From: Streptomyces lavendulae subsp. lavendulae
GTDB lineage: Bacteria; Actinomycetota; Actinomycetes; Streptomycetales; Streptomycetaceae
DNA length: 64,000 nt
Assembly (NCBI RefSeq): GCF_002803845.1
Contig: NZ_CP024985.1
Location: 6,273,501-6,337,500 of the forward strand
Reading direction: 5' to 3'
Shown here: one piece after another, positions 34,128 through 42,820 of the stretch
Numbering within the stretch: position 1 is the stretch's first letter
How the letters are laid out: the number at the start of each line of letters is the position of its first letter
Notes under the pieces: model-generated
What the model was told of the DNA's origin: nothing
The model's input: the letters and a program-made list of their open reading frames with translations, nothing else
Databases searched by the model: none
Translations under genes and position numbers: made by a program

Positions 34128-34919
34128 CTACGCCGAAGCGGGCTCCAGTGGCACGGCCTTCGCCGCGGCCTCCTCGCGGTCGCGCTTCTCCCGGCGCACC
34201 AGGACCACCCAGCCCACCGGTACCGCCGCGGCGAACAGCCACCACTGGACCGCGTACGCCATGTGCGGGCCGATCGAGTCGTGGTCGGGCTCGGCCACCG
34301 CCTCCGGGCTGCCGCCCGGCGGGAGCGGGGCGGTCAGTTCCAGGTAGCCGCCGAGGACGGGCCGGCCCTGGGCGGCCGCCTGCTGCTCGCTGTCGATCAG
34401 CATCACCTGGCGGTCGGGCAGGCCCTTGCGGTCCTTGATCCCGCTGTCGCCGCTGGTCTCGTCGGCCTTCAGCCGTCCGGTGACCGTGACCTCGCCCGCG
34501 GGCGCGGCCGGCACCGGCGGGTAGGCGCGCGGGTCGTCGCCGCCCGCGACCCAGCCGCGGTTGACGAGCACGGCCCGGCCGTCGTCCAGTACCAGCGGGG
34601 TGACGACCTGGAAGCCGACCTTGTCGTTGTTGGAGGTGCGCATCCGCACGACCACCTCGTGCGCCGGGTCGTAGGTGCCGGTGGCGGTGACGGCGCGCCA
34701 GTAGTCGTCCCTCGGGACGGTGTGGCCGGGCGAGGTGAGCCCGGTCACGGGCACCGGCTTCGCGTACAGGTTCTTCGCGATCAGCTCGTTCTGCGCGACG
34801 CGGTGCTCGTGGCGGTGGAACTGCCAGAACCCCAGCTTGATCATCGCGGGGATGAGGACGAGGGCGATGAGGGTGAGGCACACCCACTGCCGGGTCAGGA
34901 CGAAGCGGTACACGCCCAC
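34128..34919 (-). CDS. SURF1-family cytochrome oxidase biogenesis protein
   Basis: 263 aa, with two membrane helices near the ends (WVCLTLIALVLIPAMIKLGFWQFHRH and MAYAVQWWLFAAAVPVGWVVLVRRE). An extracytoplasmic domain between them contains VPRDDYWRAVTATGTYDP and VTPLVLDDGRAVLVNRGWVAGG, the typical SURF1 signature. SURF1/Shy1 proteins assist heme a insertion into aa3-type cytochrome oxidase. Start is GTG 34919 or a second GTG two codons later. Ten bp separate it from the SDR gene on the same strand. Confidence 0.94.
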   Translation of the reverse strand: MGVYRFVLTRQWVCLTLIALVLIPAMIKLGFWQFHRHEHRVAQNELIAKNLYAKPVPVTGLTSPGHTVPRDDYWRAVTATGTYDPAHEVVVRMRTSNNDKVGFQVVTPLVLDDGRAVLVNRGWVAGGDDPRAYPPVPAAPAGEVTVTGRLKADETSGDSGIKDRKGLPDRQVMLIDSEQQAAAQGRPVLGGYLELTAPLPPGGSPEAVAEPDHDSIGPHMAYAVQWWLFAAAVPVGWVVLVRREKRDREEAAAKAVPLEPASA

Positions 34920-34994
34920 GACGGTACCCGCAGCGACGGGGACCCCGGCGGCCGGGTGGCCGTCCGGGGTCGTGACGACGGGGGGAAGCGGGGG

Positions 34995-35228
34995 TCAGAC
35001 GCGGTCGGTGATGCCCACCTTCCCCTCCGCGCGGGCGCAGTGCGCGCCGCAGAACCACTGTCCCTGGACCTCGACGCCCTGCCCGATGATCTGGACCCGG
35101 CAGTGCTCGCAGATGGGCGCCATGCGGTGGATGGCGCAGGAGAAGCAGTCGAAGACGTGCACCGCGCCCTGCGCGTGCACCTCGAAGGACATCCCGTAAT
35201 CGTTTCCGCAGACCTCACAACGTGCCAT
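34995..35228 (-). CDS. Small zinc-finger-like protein of unknown function
   Basis: 77 aa starting MARCEVCGNDYGMSFEVH. Four Cys pairs or Cys/His knuckles are visible: CEVC, CFSC with a following His, CEHC, and CGAHC. This suggests two treble-clef or zinc-ribbon modules. The protein is conserved in Streptomyces but unnamed. A longer reading from 35264 adds poorly conserved residues. It lies upstream of SURF1 (75-bp gap). A metal-binding or nucleic-acid/protein interaction role can be inferred, no more. Confidence 0.8.
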   Translation of the reverse strand: MARCEVCGNDYGMSFEVHAQGAVHVFDCFSCAIHRMAPICEHCRVQIIGQGVEVQGQWFCGAHCARAEGKVGITDRV

Positions 35229-35315
35229 GCGCCGCATGCTGCGCACGACGGACGGCCGGAACAAGATCCACCGGGGTGAGTCGCGACCCCTGCACCCGGC
35301 CGGAGCAACGCCCCT

Positions 35316-36293
35316 CTACGACTCCTGCGCGGGCGCCACGTCCCGCAGCAGCTGGGTGAAGGCCGCCTCGTCCACCACCGGGGTGCCGAAGGCCTTCGCC
35401 TTGACCGTCTTCGAGGTCGACGAGTCGGGGTCGTTGGTCACCAGCAGGCTGGTGAGCCGCGACACGCTCGTCGCGACGTGCAGGCCCGCCTCCACCGCCC
35501 GGTCCTCCAGCAGCTCCCGGTCCACCGAGGTGTCACCCGAGAAGGCGACCCGCATGCCCTGCTTGAGCCCGGTGCCGTCCTCGAAGCGCCCCGGGTTGGG
35601 GTACGGGCACGGCGGCCGCTTGCGCGAGGCCCGCCAGGTGCCGGAGCCGCCGTACGAGGCCTGGTAGCCGATCCGGGGCGTGGCGGGGGAGTCCGACCAC
35701 TCCGTCAGCGCCCGGCACTCCAGCAGGGGCAGCCGTACGCCGCCCCGCGCGGCCGTGTGCAGCGACGGACGGAAGGCCTCCGCCAGCACCCGGGCGTCGT
35801 CCAGCGCGTGGTGGGCGCGCTGCTGGACCACGCCGTAGTGCGCGGCGAGCGACTCCAGCTTGTGGTTGGGCAGCGGCAGGTCCAGTTCCTTCGACAGGGC
35901 GATGGTGCACAGCCGCTGGCGCACCGGCGCGGTCCGGGAGGCCCGCGCGTACTCCCGGGCGATCATCTGCCAGTCGAAGATGGCGTTGTGCGCGACGAGC
36001 ACCCGGTCCGCGAGCCGCTCCGCGAACTCCTCGGCGATGTCCTCGAAGAGGGGCGCGTCGGCGAGCATCTCGCTGGTGAGCCCGTGGATCCAGACCGGCC
36101 CCGGGTCCCGGCGCGGGTTGACCAGGGTGTACCAGTGGTCCTCCACCTCGCCCCGGGCGTCGAGCCGGTAGACGGCCGCGGACACGATCCGGTCGTCACG
36201 AGCGAGCCCGGTGGTCTCCACGTCGACGACCGCGTACCCCTCGGGGTACGCGGTCGGCCACGTCGTGTCTGCGGTCGTACGGTCGTCGAGCAT
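35316..36293 (-). CDS. DEDDh 3'-5' exonuclease with C-terminal BRCT-like domain
   Basis: 325 aa. The exonuclease domain has ExoI VVDVETTG (D24, E26), ExoII LVAHNAIFDWQM and ExoIII RAHHALDDA, the DEDDh set of the DnaQ/epsilon-like family. A linker with a conserved aromatic block (YQASYGGSGTWRASRK) follows. The C-terminus (about 235-320) reads GMRVAFSGDTSVDRELLEDRAVEAG, VTSLLVTNDPDS-like and KAKAFGTPVVDEAAFTQLL, a BRCT-like domain as in DNA ligases. A role in DNA repair or proofreading is likely. ATG 36293 or GTG 36299 can start it. Confidence 0.92.
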   Translation of the reverse strand: MLDDRTTADTTWPTAYPEGYAVVDVETTGLARDDRIVSAAVYRLDARGEVEDHWYTLVNPRRDPGPVWIHGLTSEMLADAPLFEDIAEEFAERLADRVLVAHNAIFDWQMIAREYARASRTAPVRQRLCTIALSKELDLPLPNHKLESLAAHYGVVQQRAHHALDDARVLAEAFRPSLHTAARGGVRLPLLECRALTEWSDSPATPRIGYQASYGGSGTWRASRKRPPCPYPNPGRFEDGTGLKQGMRVAFSGDTSVDRELLEDRAVEAGLHVATSVSRLTSLLVTNDPDSSTSKTVKAKAFGTPVVDEAAFTQLLRDVAPAQES

Positions 36294-36342
36294 GGTCACA
36301 GAGGATATCGGCCCCGACCGACAGCCGTGGCCCGATGGCCCT

Positions 36343-38955
36343 TCATCCCAGCTCCGCCACGAGGTCCCCGGCGCTCACCGGGGTGAGGGATCCGGCCACT
36401 TCGCCAGGCCCCGGGAAGAGCCGGTACGCCGTCCCCGAAGCCTCCCGCGGCGTCGGCACCGCGTGCACGGTGGCGAGGAAGACCCGCTTCCCGGCCGCCA
36501 GTTCGGCTGCGGCCGCGTCGGCGTCGGCGGGAGTCAGCCGTTCCCGGGGCTCCTCCAGCGCGGCGACCCGGGCGGCGAAACCGGCCACCGGTTCCCGCTC
36601 CCCGGCCCGGTACACCCACAGTTCGTCGGGCAGCCCCGGACGTGCCGCCCGGCGTACGACGGCCACCTCGCGGGAGCGGGCCGCCGCCCGCCACACCGCA
36701 AGGTCCCACAGGGTCGTACGGGTGCCCGAGCCGAAGTGCTCCCACACGTCGCGGGCCACGGACGCCAGCCGGTCCCCGTGCGAGCGGACGCTCTGGAAGC
36801 CCTCCGACGGCGGCAGGTGGACGTCCGCCCACAGGGCCCGGCGGGCCGCCAGGTCCACGACCATCGGCATCGAGACGCGGGAGGCGCCCGTCAGGTCGAA
36901 GCGCTGGCGGACGGCGCGCGGATCGTAGGAGGCGTCGCGCGGGGCGTCCGCCGCCAGTCCCATGAACCCGGCGAAGGCGTCCGGCAGGTCCTCGAAGGGC
37001 ACGTTGTTGTAGCTGAACACCACCGGGACGGCGAAGGCGTCCCCGTGGCGGGCGAGGGCGGCCGGGTCCAGGTCCACGTACTCGGTGGCGCCGTCCGGCG
37101 CGGGCGCCGAGGTCAGGTCGCCCGAGTGGACGGCGCCGTCGTCCGGCCCGTGCCGCAGGGCGGTGTAGTCGCACAGGCCGGTGAACTTCCAGTCGGCGTC
37201 GAAGAACGCGACGGACAGGTCCAGGTCGGTGCGGTTGCCCTCGGGTTCGGTCCAGTGCAGGAACAGTCGCAGCACCTCGCCCTCCGGAAGCCGCTGCACG
37301 CTGCCGCGCGGGACGGCGACCAGGGCCTTGGCGGCGGTGCGCTCACCGAAGGGCACGGTCAGCTCCCCGAGCCCGGAGTCGAGCACGGCCAGCTCGTACG
37401 GATCCCCCTCGGCGCCGCCGAACCGGCGCAGCACCTCCGCCTCCAGCAGGGCCGTGACCTCCTCGACGAGGGGCGCGGGCAGCGGGGGCCGCTCCTCCCA
37501 CACCACCTGGGCGCGGGCGACCCGGCCGCGCGGGAAGAACACCCTGCGCTCCCCGGCCCGGTCCTCGGCCCGGGTCCGCAGCGCGCCGAGCGCCGACAGC
37601 AGGGGGCCCGGCCCGACGGAGGGCAGCGCGTGCGACAGCGCCCGCCGCAGCTCGGGCAGCGGCTCCGCGCCCGGGTGCAGCCGCAGCAGATGGTCGAGGC
37701 GGCGTACGAGCTCGCCCGGGCGCTGCCCGGCGAGTACGACGGCGCCCGCGGCGTCCCCCGAGGCGAGGGCCCGCTCCAGCCGGCCGGCCCAGGTGGCGGG
37801 CAGGATCCGGTCCCCGGCGACCCGCACGGCCTCGGGGTGCGCGGCGGCCGACTCCAGCAGGGCGGAGCCGAAGGCGGTCGCCGGGGACACGGTGGTGCCC
37901 CGCAGCACGGCGAAGCCGAGCGCGGCGCGCGGGTGCCGGGCGTGCCGCTCGAAGGGGTGCAGGCTCTCGGCGGCACGCTTCCAGGCCACCGGATGCCGCA
38001 GCAGGTCCTCGACCAGGTACTGGGGGTTCAACGCGTCGAGCACCGAGAGGAGTTCCCGGCGCAGCGGCCGGGGGAGCGCGGTGAACCGGGGCAGCGGCAG
38101 CAGCCCGGCCTCCCCGCCCGACAGCACGGCCAGCAGGCGCAGCACGTCGGTGGCGGTGGTCAGGTGCCGCAGCAGCGGGGCCCGGTCGGCGGCTGCGGGC
38201 AGCAGGGCGGCGAGCACCAGCGCCTTGGTCTCCCGTACGGGGATCTCCTCGGGAAGCCACGCGGGGTCCGCCGGGGCGGCGGCCAGCAGGACGGTCAGGT
38301 CCTCGCGGTCCTGCGGGGAGAGCGGGGTCCGCCGGGCGACCAGGGCCCGGGCCTCGCCGAAGGCGTCCGCCCCGGAGTCGGTGCCCAGGCGCAGCAGCCG
38401 CAGCGGGCCGATCGGCGCGGCCTTGAGCGGGGTGCCGGGGGCGGTGCGCAGGAAGGGGTCGGCGGGGTCGACCCGGCGGTGGCAGACCGGGCAGCCCGCG
38501 TAGTCGGAGCCGTCCCAGCACCGCCGGCACACCAGGTGGGCGCAGGGGGAGACGGGGTGGACGGTGCCGCTCTCGCCGCACAGCACGCACGGCTGGGCGG
38601 GCTGCTGTGCGAGGAAGCTGAAGACCCTGGCCACGTAGAGCCGGTCGGTGTCGCCGGGGACCGAGACCGGGAAGCGGCGGAAGAGCGGGACGTGGGTGCG
38701 GTCGGCGCCGAGCAGCCCGTCGGCGAGGGCGTTCAGCCGGGCACCGGCGGCGGCGAGCTCGGCTGGGCCGAGCGCGTTCAGGGCCGCGTACAGCTGCGGC
38801 GTCGGGGCGTGGCCCCGGTCGAGGAGGTCGGTCTCCACCCGCCGGACGCCCGGTGCCGGTGCCGGTGCCGGCGCCCCGGCCCGGTCCGGGCCGGGCGCGT
38901 GGTCGACGTAGACGGTCTGCAGCCGGCGCAGCAGCACGGACTCGATGGTGGACAC
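36343..38955 (-). CDS. MXAN_6230/SCO0854-family RING-finger protein with TerD-like region
   Basis: An 870-aa protein with a complete C3HC4 RING pattern: C123, C126, C138, H140, C143, C146, C155, C158 (spacing C-x2-C-x11-C-x-H-x2-C-x2-C-x8-C-x2-C). A long helical mid-region of about 350 residues follows. Around 560-680 is a stretch resembling TerD/tellurite-stress proteins (LDLSVAFFDADWKFTGLCDY, EYVDLDPAALARHGD, VPVVFSYNNVPF). RING fingers are rare in bacteria and usually mediate protein interaction. No ubiquitin system is expected in Streptomyces, so the role is open. GTG 38955 has GAGGGGAAA upstream. Confidence 0.85.
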   Translation of the reverse strand: MSTIESVLLRRLQTVYVDHAPGPDRAGAPAPAPAPGVRRVETDLLDRGHAPTPQLYAALNALGPAELAAAGARLNALADGLLGADRTHVPLFRRFPVSVPGDTDRLYVARVFSFLAQQPAQPCVLCGESGTVHPVSPCAHLVCRRCWDGSDYAGCPVCHRRVDPADPFLRTAPGTPLKAAPIGPLRLLRLGTDSGADAFGEARALVARRTPLSPQDREDLTVLLAAAPADPAWLPEEIPVRETKALVLAALLPAAADRAPLLRHLTTATDVLRLLAVLSGGEAGLLPLPRFTALPRPLRRELLSVLDALNPQYLVEDLLRHPVAWKRAAESLHPFERHARHPRAALGFAVLRGTTVSPATAFGSALLESAAAHPEAVRVAGDRILPATWAGRLERALASGDAAGAVVLAGQRPGELVRRLDHLLRLHPGAEPLPELRRALSHALPSVGPGPLLSALGALRTRAEDRAGERRVFFPRGRVARAQVVWEERPPLPAPLVEEVTALLEAEVLRRFGGAEGDPYELAVLDSGLGELTVPFGERTAAKALVAVPRGSVQRLPEGEVLRLFLHWTEPEGNRTDLDLSVAFFDADWKFTGLCDYTALRHGPDDGAVHSGDLTSAPAPDGATEYVDLDPAALARHGDAFAVPVVFSYNNVPFEDLPDAFAGFMGLAADAPRDASYDPRAVRQRFDLTGASRVSMPMVVDLAARRALWADVHLPPSEGFQSVRSHGDRLASVARDVWEHFGSGTRTTLWDLAVWRAAARSREVAVVRRAARPGLPDELWVYRAGEREPVAGFAARVAALEEPRERLTPADADAAAAELAAGKRVFLATVHAVPTPREASGTAYRLFPGPGEVAGSLTPVSAGDLVAELG

Positions 38956-39097
38956 GCGTGATTTCCCCTCCGCGAACGACACAGCGGGGGCGGAGAGTGG
39001 GCGCGCGGATTCGTTGGAGGAAGGAGAGAAGGATGCACGCCGCGGAGCCGCCCCCGCGTCAGGGATCCCATCACGGCATGTGCCGCGGGGCAAACCC

Positions 39098-39724
39098 TTA
39101 ATCCCCGGGCCGCGCGAGCAGGGCTTCCGTCAGAGCGCGCACCGACAGCAGGAACAGCCGTTCCGGGTCGGCCGGGCGGGACAGGGCGCGGGCGAGGGCC
39201 GGGTCGTCGGGGGCCGTGGCGGGGTCCCAGAGGTCGCCCTCGGCGGGGGACTGGGCGGGGGAGCGTTCGCGGTTGCGCTCGACGAGCAGGAAGCCGACGA
39301 TCTGGAACTGGATCGCGCGCACGGCGTCGGCGGCCCGCGCGCCGCGCAGCCCGGCGGCGTGCACCTCGTGGACCAGGGCCTGCTGGGCGGGCAGGAACAT
39401 CCGCTCGGTGAGGCCGCGTTCGTGGACCATGGCGATCAGGTGCGGGCGTCCGCGCAGTTCGCGGCGCAGGATCCGGGCCACCGACAGGATCCGGGCGGCC
39501 GGGGTGCGGCCGACGGGGCGGACGGCGCCCATCTCCTGGACGGTGCGCTCCACGAGGGCGTCGAGCAGGGACTCGCGGTTGCCGACGTGCCAGTAGATGG
39601 AGGTCACCGCCGTGCCCAGGTCGGCGGCGAGCCCGCGCATGGTCAGGGCCGCCGGACCGTGCCGTCTGACCAGCGAGGCGGCCGCCTCCAGTACCTCCTC
39701 ACGGGTCAGCGGGTTCCTCGCCAT
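39098..39724 (-). CDS. TetR-family transcriptional regulator of the ADC/SDR/amidohydrolase operon
   Basis: 208 aa. The N-terminal HTH is LTREEVLEAAASLVRRHGPAALTMRGLAADLGTAVTSIYWHVGNRESLL (about 5-55), with the TetR recognition helix VTSIYWHVGNRE. The ligand-binding C-terminus is divergent, as usual. ATG 39724 is preferred to an upstream TTG. It is divergent from the operon starting at 39837. A perfect 15-bp palindrome in the intergenic region is the obvious operator, so the regulator probably represses the operon until a catabolic substrate or CoA-ester-like ligand binds. Confidence 0.92.
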   Translation of the reverse strand: MARNPLTREEVLEAAASLVRRHGPAALTMRGLAADLGTAVTSIYWHVGNRESLLDALVERTVQEMGAVRPVGRTPAARILSVARILRRELRGRPHLIAMVHERGLTERMFLPAQQALVHEVHAAGLRGARAADAVRAIQFQIVGFLLVERNRERSPAQSPAEGDLWDPATAPDDPALARALSRPADPERLFLLSVRALTEALLARPGD

Positions 39725-39796
39725 GGGCTCGTCCGCCAATCTGTCGATCCGTCAGTTCTGGTGCGTGCGTGGGTCTTTACCCTTCATCGGCGGCGG

Positions 39797-39811
39797 TGTA
39801 ACTGTGTTACA
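39797..39811. promoter_or_regulatory. 15-bp palindrome, candidate TetR operator
   Basis: TGTAAC-TGT-GTTACA is a perfect inverted repeat, 26 bp before the operon's first ATG and between the divergent genes. It probably overlaps the operon promoter. Confidence 0.7.
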
Positions 39812-39836
39812 GACCGACCGAAGGAGGGTGCGATAC

Positions 39837-40634
39837 ATGGCACGCGTACGGTACGGAGCGCGCACCGAGGCCGAGATCGCGGCGTCGCGCGAGAAGAGTT
39901 CGAAGCTCCCCGACATCTGGTCCACCGGGGTCGTGGCCGTCTGGGAGAGCGACCCGGACGTCGTGGCGGCGGTGCTGCCGCCCCCGCTGAAGCCCGCCGA
40001 GCGGCCCCTGGTACGGGCCAACATCAGCAAGGTCGACCTCCCCGGCTACCCGCTCGGCGCCGGCTCGGTGGCCGTCGCCGCCCGGCACGGCGGCGTCGAG
40101 GGCTGGTACCCGCTGGTCATGCCGATGACGCACGAGCGCGCCCTGACCGGTGGCCGCGAGGTGTTCGGCGAGCCCAAGAAGCTGGGCGAGGTAACCGTCG
40201 AACGCGAGGGCCTGGTCGTCCGGGCCGCCCTCGCCCGGCACGGGATCGCCTTCGTCGAGGTGCGCGGGGCGGTGGACCGCCCGCTGCCGCTGCCCGAGCC
40301 CGTCCTGAAGACCGACTTCTACTTCAAGTTCCTCCCCGCGGTCGACGGTTCGGGCTTCGAGTCCGACCCGGTGCTCGTGCACTGCACGCGCAACGAGAAG
40401 GTCCGCAAGCTGGAGCACATCACCGGTGACGTGGTGCTCCGCGAGTCGATGTACGACCCGGTGGCCGATCTCCCCGTACGCCGCGTCGTGGAGATCACCA
40501 TCGGCGAGAAGACCACCGACCAGAAGGGCCGGGCCGTCGAGCGCGTCAGCGCCCAGGCCCTGCTCCCGTACGTCCACCAGCGCTACGACGACCCGATGCA
40601 GATCCTCGACGGACCGCCCGAGGGGAGCGTCTGA
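39837..40634 (+). CDS. Acetoacetate decarboxylase (ADC)-family protein
   Basis: 265 aa starting behind GAAGGAGGGTG. The ADC fold signature is clear: GWYPLVMPMTHERALTGGREVFGEPKKLGEV, with the lysine pair K114-K115 at the place of the Schiff-base lysine in Clostridium acetobutylicum ADC (GYPKKLAEV-like). RKLEHITGDVVLRES follows. ADC-family members other than true ADC catalyse aldolase, dehydratase or decarboxylase steps on beta-keto or pyruvate-derived acids. The stop overlaps the next gene's start as TGATG. It opens a four-gene coupled operon under the divergent TetR regulator. Confidence 0.88.
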   Translation: MARVRYGARTEAEIAASREKSSKLPDIWSTGVVAVWESDPDVVAAVLPPPLKPAERPLVRANISKVDLPGYPLGAGSVAVAARHGGVEGWYPLVMPMTHERALTGGREVFGEPKKLGEVTVEREGLVVRAALARHGIAFVEVRGAVDRPLPLPEPVLKTDFYFKFLPAVDGSGFESDPVLVHCTRNEKVRKLEHITGDVVLRESMYDPVADLPVRRVVEITIGEKTTDQKGRAVERVSAQALLPYVHQRYDDPMQILDGPPEGSV

Positions 40635-41518
40635 TGCGCCTGGAACCCGGACAGGTGGCCGTCGTCACCGGCGCCGCGAGCGGCATCGGCCTCGCCATGG
40701 CCCGCCGCTTCGCCGCCGAGGGACTGAAGGTGGTCCTCGCCGACGTGGAGGAGGGCGCCCTGCACGGGGCCGCGGACGAACTGGCCGCCGAGGGGGCCGA
40801 GGTCCTGGCCCGCGTCGTCGACGTCAGCGAGCGCGACTCCGTGCTCGCCCTGGCCGACGCCGCCTACGAGGCCTTCGGCGCCGTCCACGTGCTGTGCAAC
40901 AACGCGGGCGTCGGCTCGGGCGCCGAGGGCCGGATGTGGGAACACGAGCCCAACGACTGGAAGTGGGCGTTCTCCGTCAACGTCTGGGGCGTCTTCCACG
41001 GCATCCAGGCCTTCGTCCCCCGCATGATCGCCGCCGGCGGCCCCGGGCACGTCGTCAACACTTCCTCCGGCGACGGCGGCATCGCCCCCCTGCCCACCGC
41101 CTCCGTCTACGCGGTCACCAAGGCGGCCGTGGTCACCATGACCGAGTCCCTGTACGCCCACCTCAGGGCGGAGGGCGCGGCCGTCGGCGCCTCCGTCCTC
41201 TTCCCCGGACCGCACATGCTGCGCACCGGCCTGTGGGAGTCCCACCGCAACCGGCCCGAGCGCTACGCGAAGCAGCGGCCGCGCAGGACCCCGTACCGCA
41301 GCCTCGACCAGTACGAGGCCGCGATGAAGCAGGCAGGCCACGAGGTGGCCTTCACCCCCGTCGAGGAGGTCGCCGAGCACGTCGTCGACGGCATCCGCGC
41401 CGACCGGTTCTGGATGCTCCCGGCGAGCGAGCACAGCGACCGGCAGATCCGCGCCCGGTCGCGGTCGATGCTCGACCGCGCCAACCCCGCCTACCTGGAG
41501 AGCTTCATCCTCGACTGA
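40634..41518 (+). CDS. Classical SDR oxidoreductase of the catabolic operon
   Basis: 294 aa. Cofactor motif TGAASGIG (12-19), NNAGVGSG (about 89-96), catalytic S145, Y159 and K163 in SVYAVTKAAV. D37 after the second strand (VVLADVEE) indicates NAD(H) preference. A C-terminal extension of about 60 residues over the 240-aa core (RPERYAKQRPRRTPYRSLDQ onward) resembles SDRs annotated from Mycobacterium and related actinobacteria. It likely oxidises a hydroxy group of the operon's substrate. Coupled to the gene upstream by TGATG and separated by a few bases from the first amidohydrolase. Confidence 0.93.
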   Translation: MRLEPGQVAVVTGAASGIGLAMARRFAAEGLKVVLADVEEGALHGAADELAAEGAEVLARVVDVSERDSVLALADAAYEAFGAVHVLCNNAGVGSGAEGRMWEHEPNDWKWAFSVNVWGVFHGIQAFVPRMIAAGGPGHVVNTSSGDGGIAPLPTASVYAVTKAAVVTMTESLYAHLRAEGAAVGASVLFPGPHMLRTGLWESHRNRPERYAKQRPRRTPYRSLDQYEAAMKQAGHEVAFTPVEEVAEHVVDGIRADRFWMLPASEHSDRQIRARSRSMLDRANPAYLESFILD

Positions 41519-41530
41519 GGAGTGTTCGTC

Positions 41531-42820
41531 GTGACCGACACACCGTACGAAGACCCGTACCTGATCGTCTCCTCCGACTGCCACGCGGGACTGCCCACCG
41601 AGCGGTACCGCCCCTACCTCGACTCCCGCTTCCACCCGCAGTTCGACGAGTTCCTCGGCCAGCGCGACGCCCGCCGCGCGGAGGCCACCCGGCTCGGGGT
41701 GCGCAACGAGGCCTTCGCCGAGAAGTGGTTCCACGACCACGAGGAGGGCCTCAGGGGCGGCTGGGACGCCGCGCAGCGGCTGAAGGAACTCGACGGCGAC
41801 GGAGTGGCCGCCGAGGTGGTCTTCCCCGACGCGGACGCCGTCGACAGCCAGACCGCCGCCCCCTTCGGGGTGGGCCTCGGGCTCTCCGGCGACCAGGACC
41901 CCGAGCTCGGCATGGCCGGCGCCCGGGCCCACAACCGCTGGCTCGCGGAGTTCGTGTCGCAGAACCCCGAACGCCACTGCGGGGTCGCCCTGCTGCCCAT
42001 CACCGCGGAGCCCGCCGAGGTGGTGGCCGAGATCCACCGGGCCAAGGAGTCCGGACTCGGCGCCCTGATGATCCCCTCCATGTGGGTGGACCGGGCCCCG
42101 TACCACGACCGCCGCTACGACCCGGTGTGGGCGGCGGCGGCCGAGACCGCGATGCCGGTCGTCACCCACTCGGGGGCCGCGCCCCGCCACGAGTACGGGG
42201 ACCACCTGGGCATCTACGTCTCCGAGGTCACCTGGTGGCCGGCCCGCCCGCTGTGGTTCCTGCTGTGGTCCGGGGTCTTCGAGCGGCACCCGGGCCTGAG
42301 GTTCGGCATCGCCGAGTCGGGCTGCTGGTGGCTGCCGAACCAGCTCTGGTTCATGGACCGGCTCTACCTCGGGGCGCACGGGGGCAAGAAACTCTCCCCG
42401 TTCGCGGAGCTCAAGCGCCCGCCGAGCGAGTACCTGGACCGCCAGGTGTTCATCTGCGCCACGAACACCAAGCGGCGCGAACTCGCCCAGCGCTACGAGA
42501 TCGGCGTGGACAACATCCTGTGGGGCTCGGACTTCCCGCACCCCGAGGGCACCTGGCCCGACACCCGCAACTGGCTGCGCCGGACCTTCCACGACATCCC
42601 GGTGACCGAGACCCGCCGGATGCTGGGCCTGGCCGCGGCCGAGGTCTTCGGCTTCGACACCGCGAAGCTGGCCCCGCTGGCCCGCCGGATCGGCCCCACC
42701 CCGGCCGACCTCGGCCAGTCCCCGGACCAGGCGGCGGTGGAGGCCTCCTGGGCCCGCTCCCGCGAGACGGGCCGGCACTGGCTGACCGGCGGCGACTTCC
42801 CGGTCCTGGGGGTCTCCTGA
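41531..42820 (+). CDS. Amidohydrolase-2 family enzyme (ACMSD-like TIM barrel), first of pair
   Basis: 429 aa from GTG 41531, which has GAGGAG nine bases upstream (GTG 41522 is alternative). The metal-site segments are YLIVSSDCHAGLP near the start, VTHSGAAPRHEYG in the middle and ILWGSDFPHPEGTWP with the catalytic Asp. This pattern belongs to amidohydrolase family 2 (PF04909), whose members decarboxylate or hydrate ring-fission and aromatic acids. The first metal motif is DCH rather than HxH. It forms a tandem with the next gene, from which it is clearly diverged; TGATG overlap couples them. Confidence 0.9.
   Translation: MTDTPYEDPYLIVSSDCHAGLPTERYRPYLDSRFHPQFDEFLGQRDARRAEATRLGVRNEAFAEKWFHDHEEGLRGGWDAAQRLKELDGDGVAAEVVFPDADAVDSQTAAPFGVGLGLSGDQDPELGMAGARAHNRWLAEFVSQNPERHCGVALLPITAEPAEVVAEIHRAKESGLGALMIPSMWVDRAPYHDRRYDPVWAAAAETAMPVVTHSGAAPRHEYGDHLGIYVSEVTWWPARPLWFLLWSGVFERHPGLRFGIAESGCWWLPNQLWFMDRLYLGAHGGKKLSPFAELKRPPSEYLDRQVFICATNTKRRELAQRYEIGVDNILWGSDFPHPEGTWPDTRNWLRRTFHDIPVTETRRMLGLAAAEVFGFDTAKLAPLARRIGPTPADLGQSPDQAAVEASWARSRETGRHWLTGGDFPVLGVS

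Noticed and set aside
40426..42820. Plus-strand frame continuous with the second amidohydrolase from 40426
   Set aside because: Only the part from ATG 42820 has family similarity. The upstream part is out of frame with the ADC, SDR and first amidohydrolase genes.
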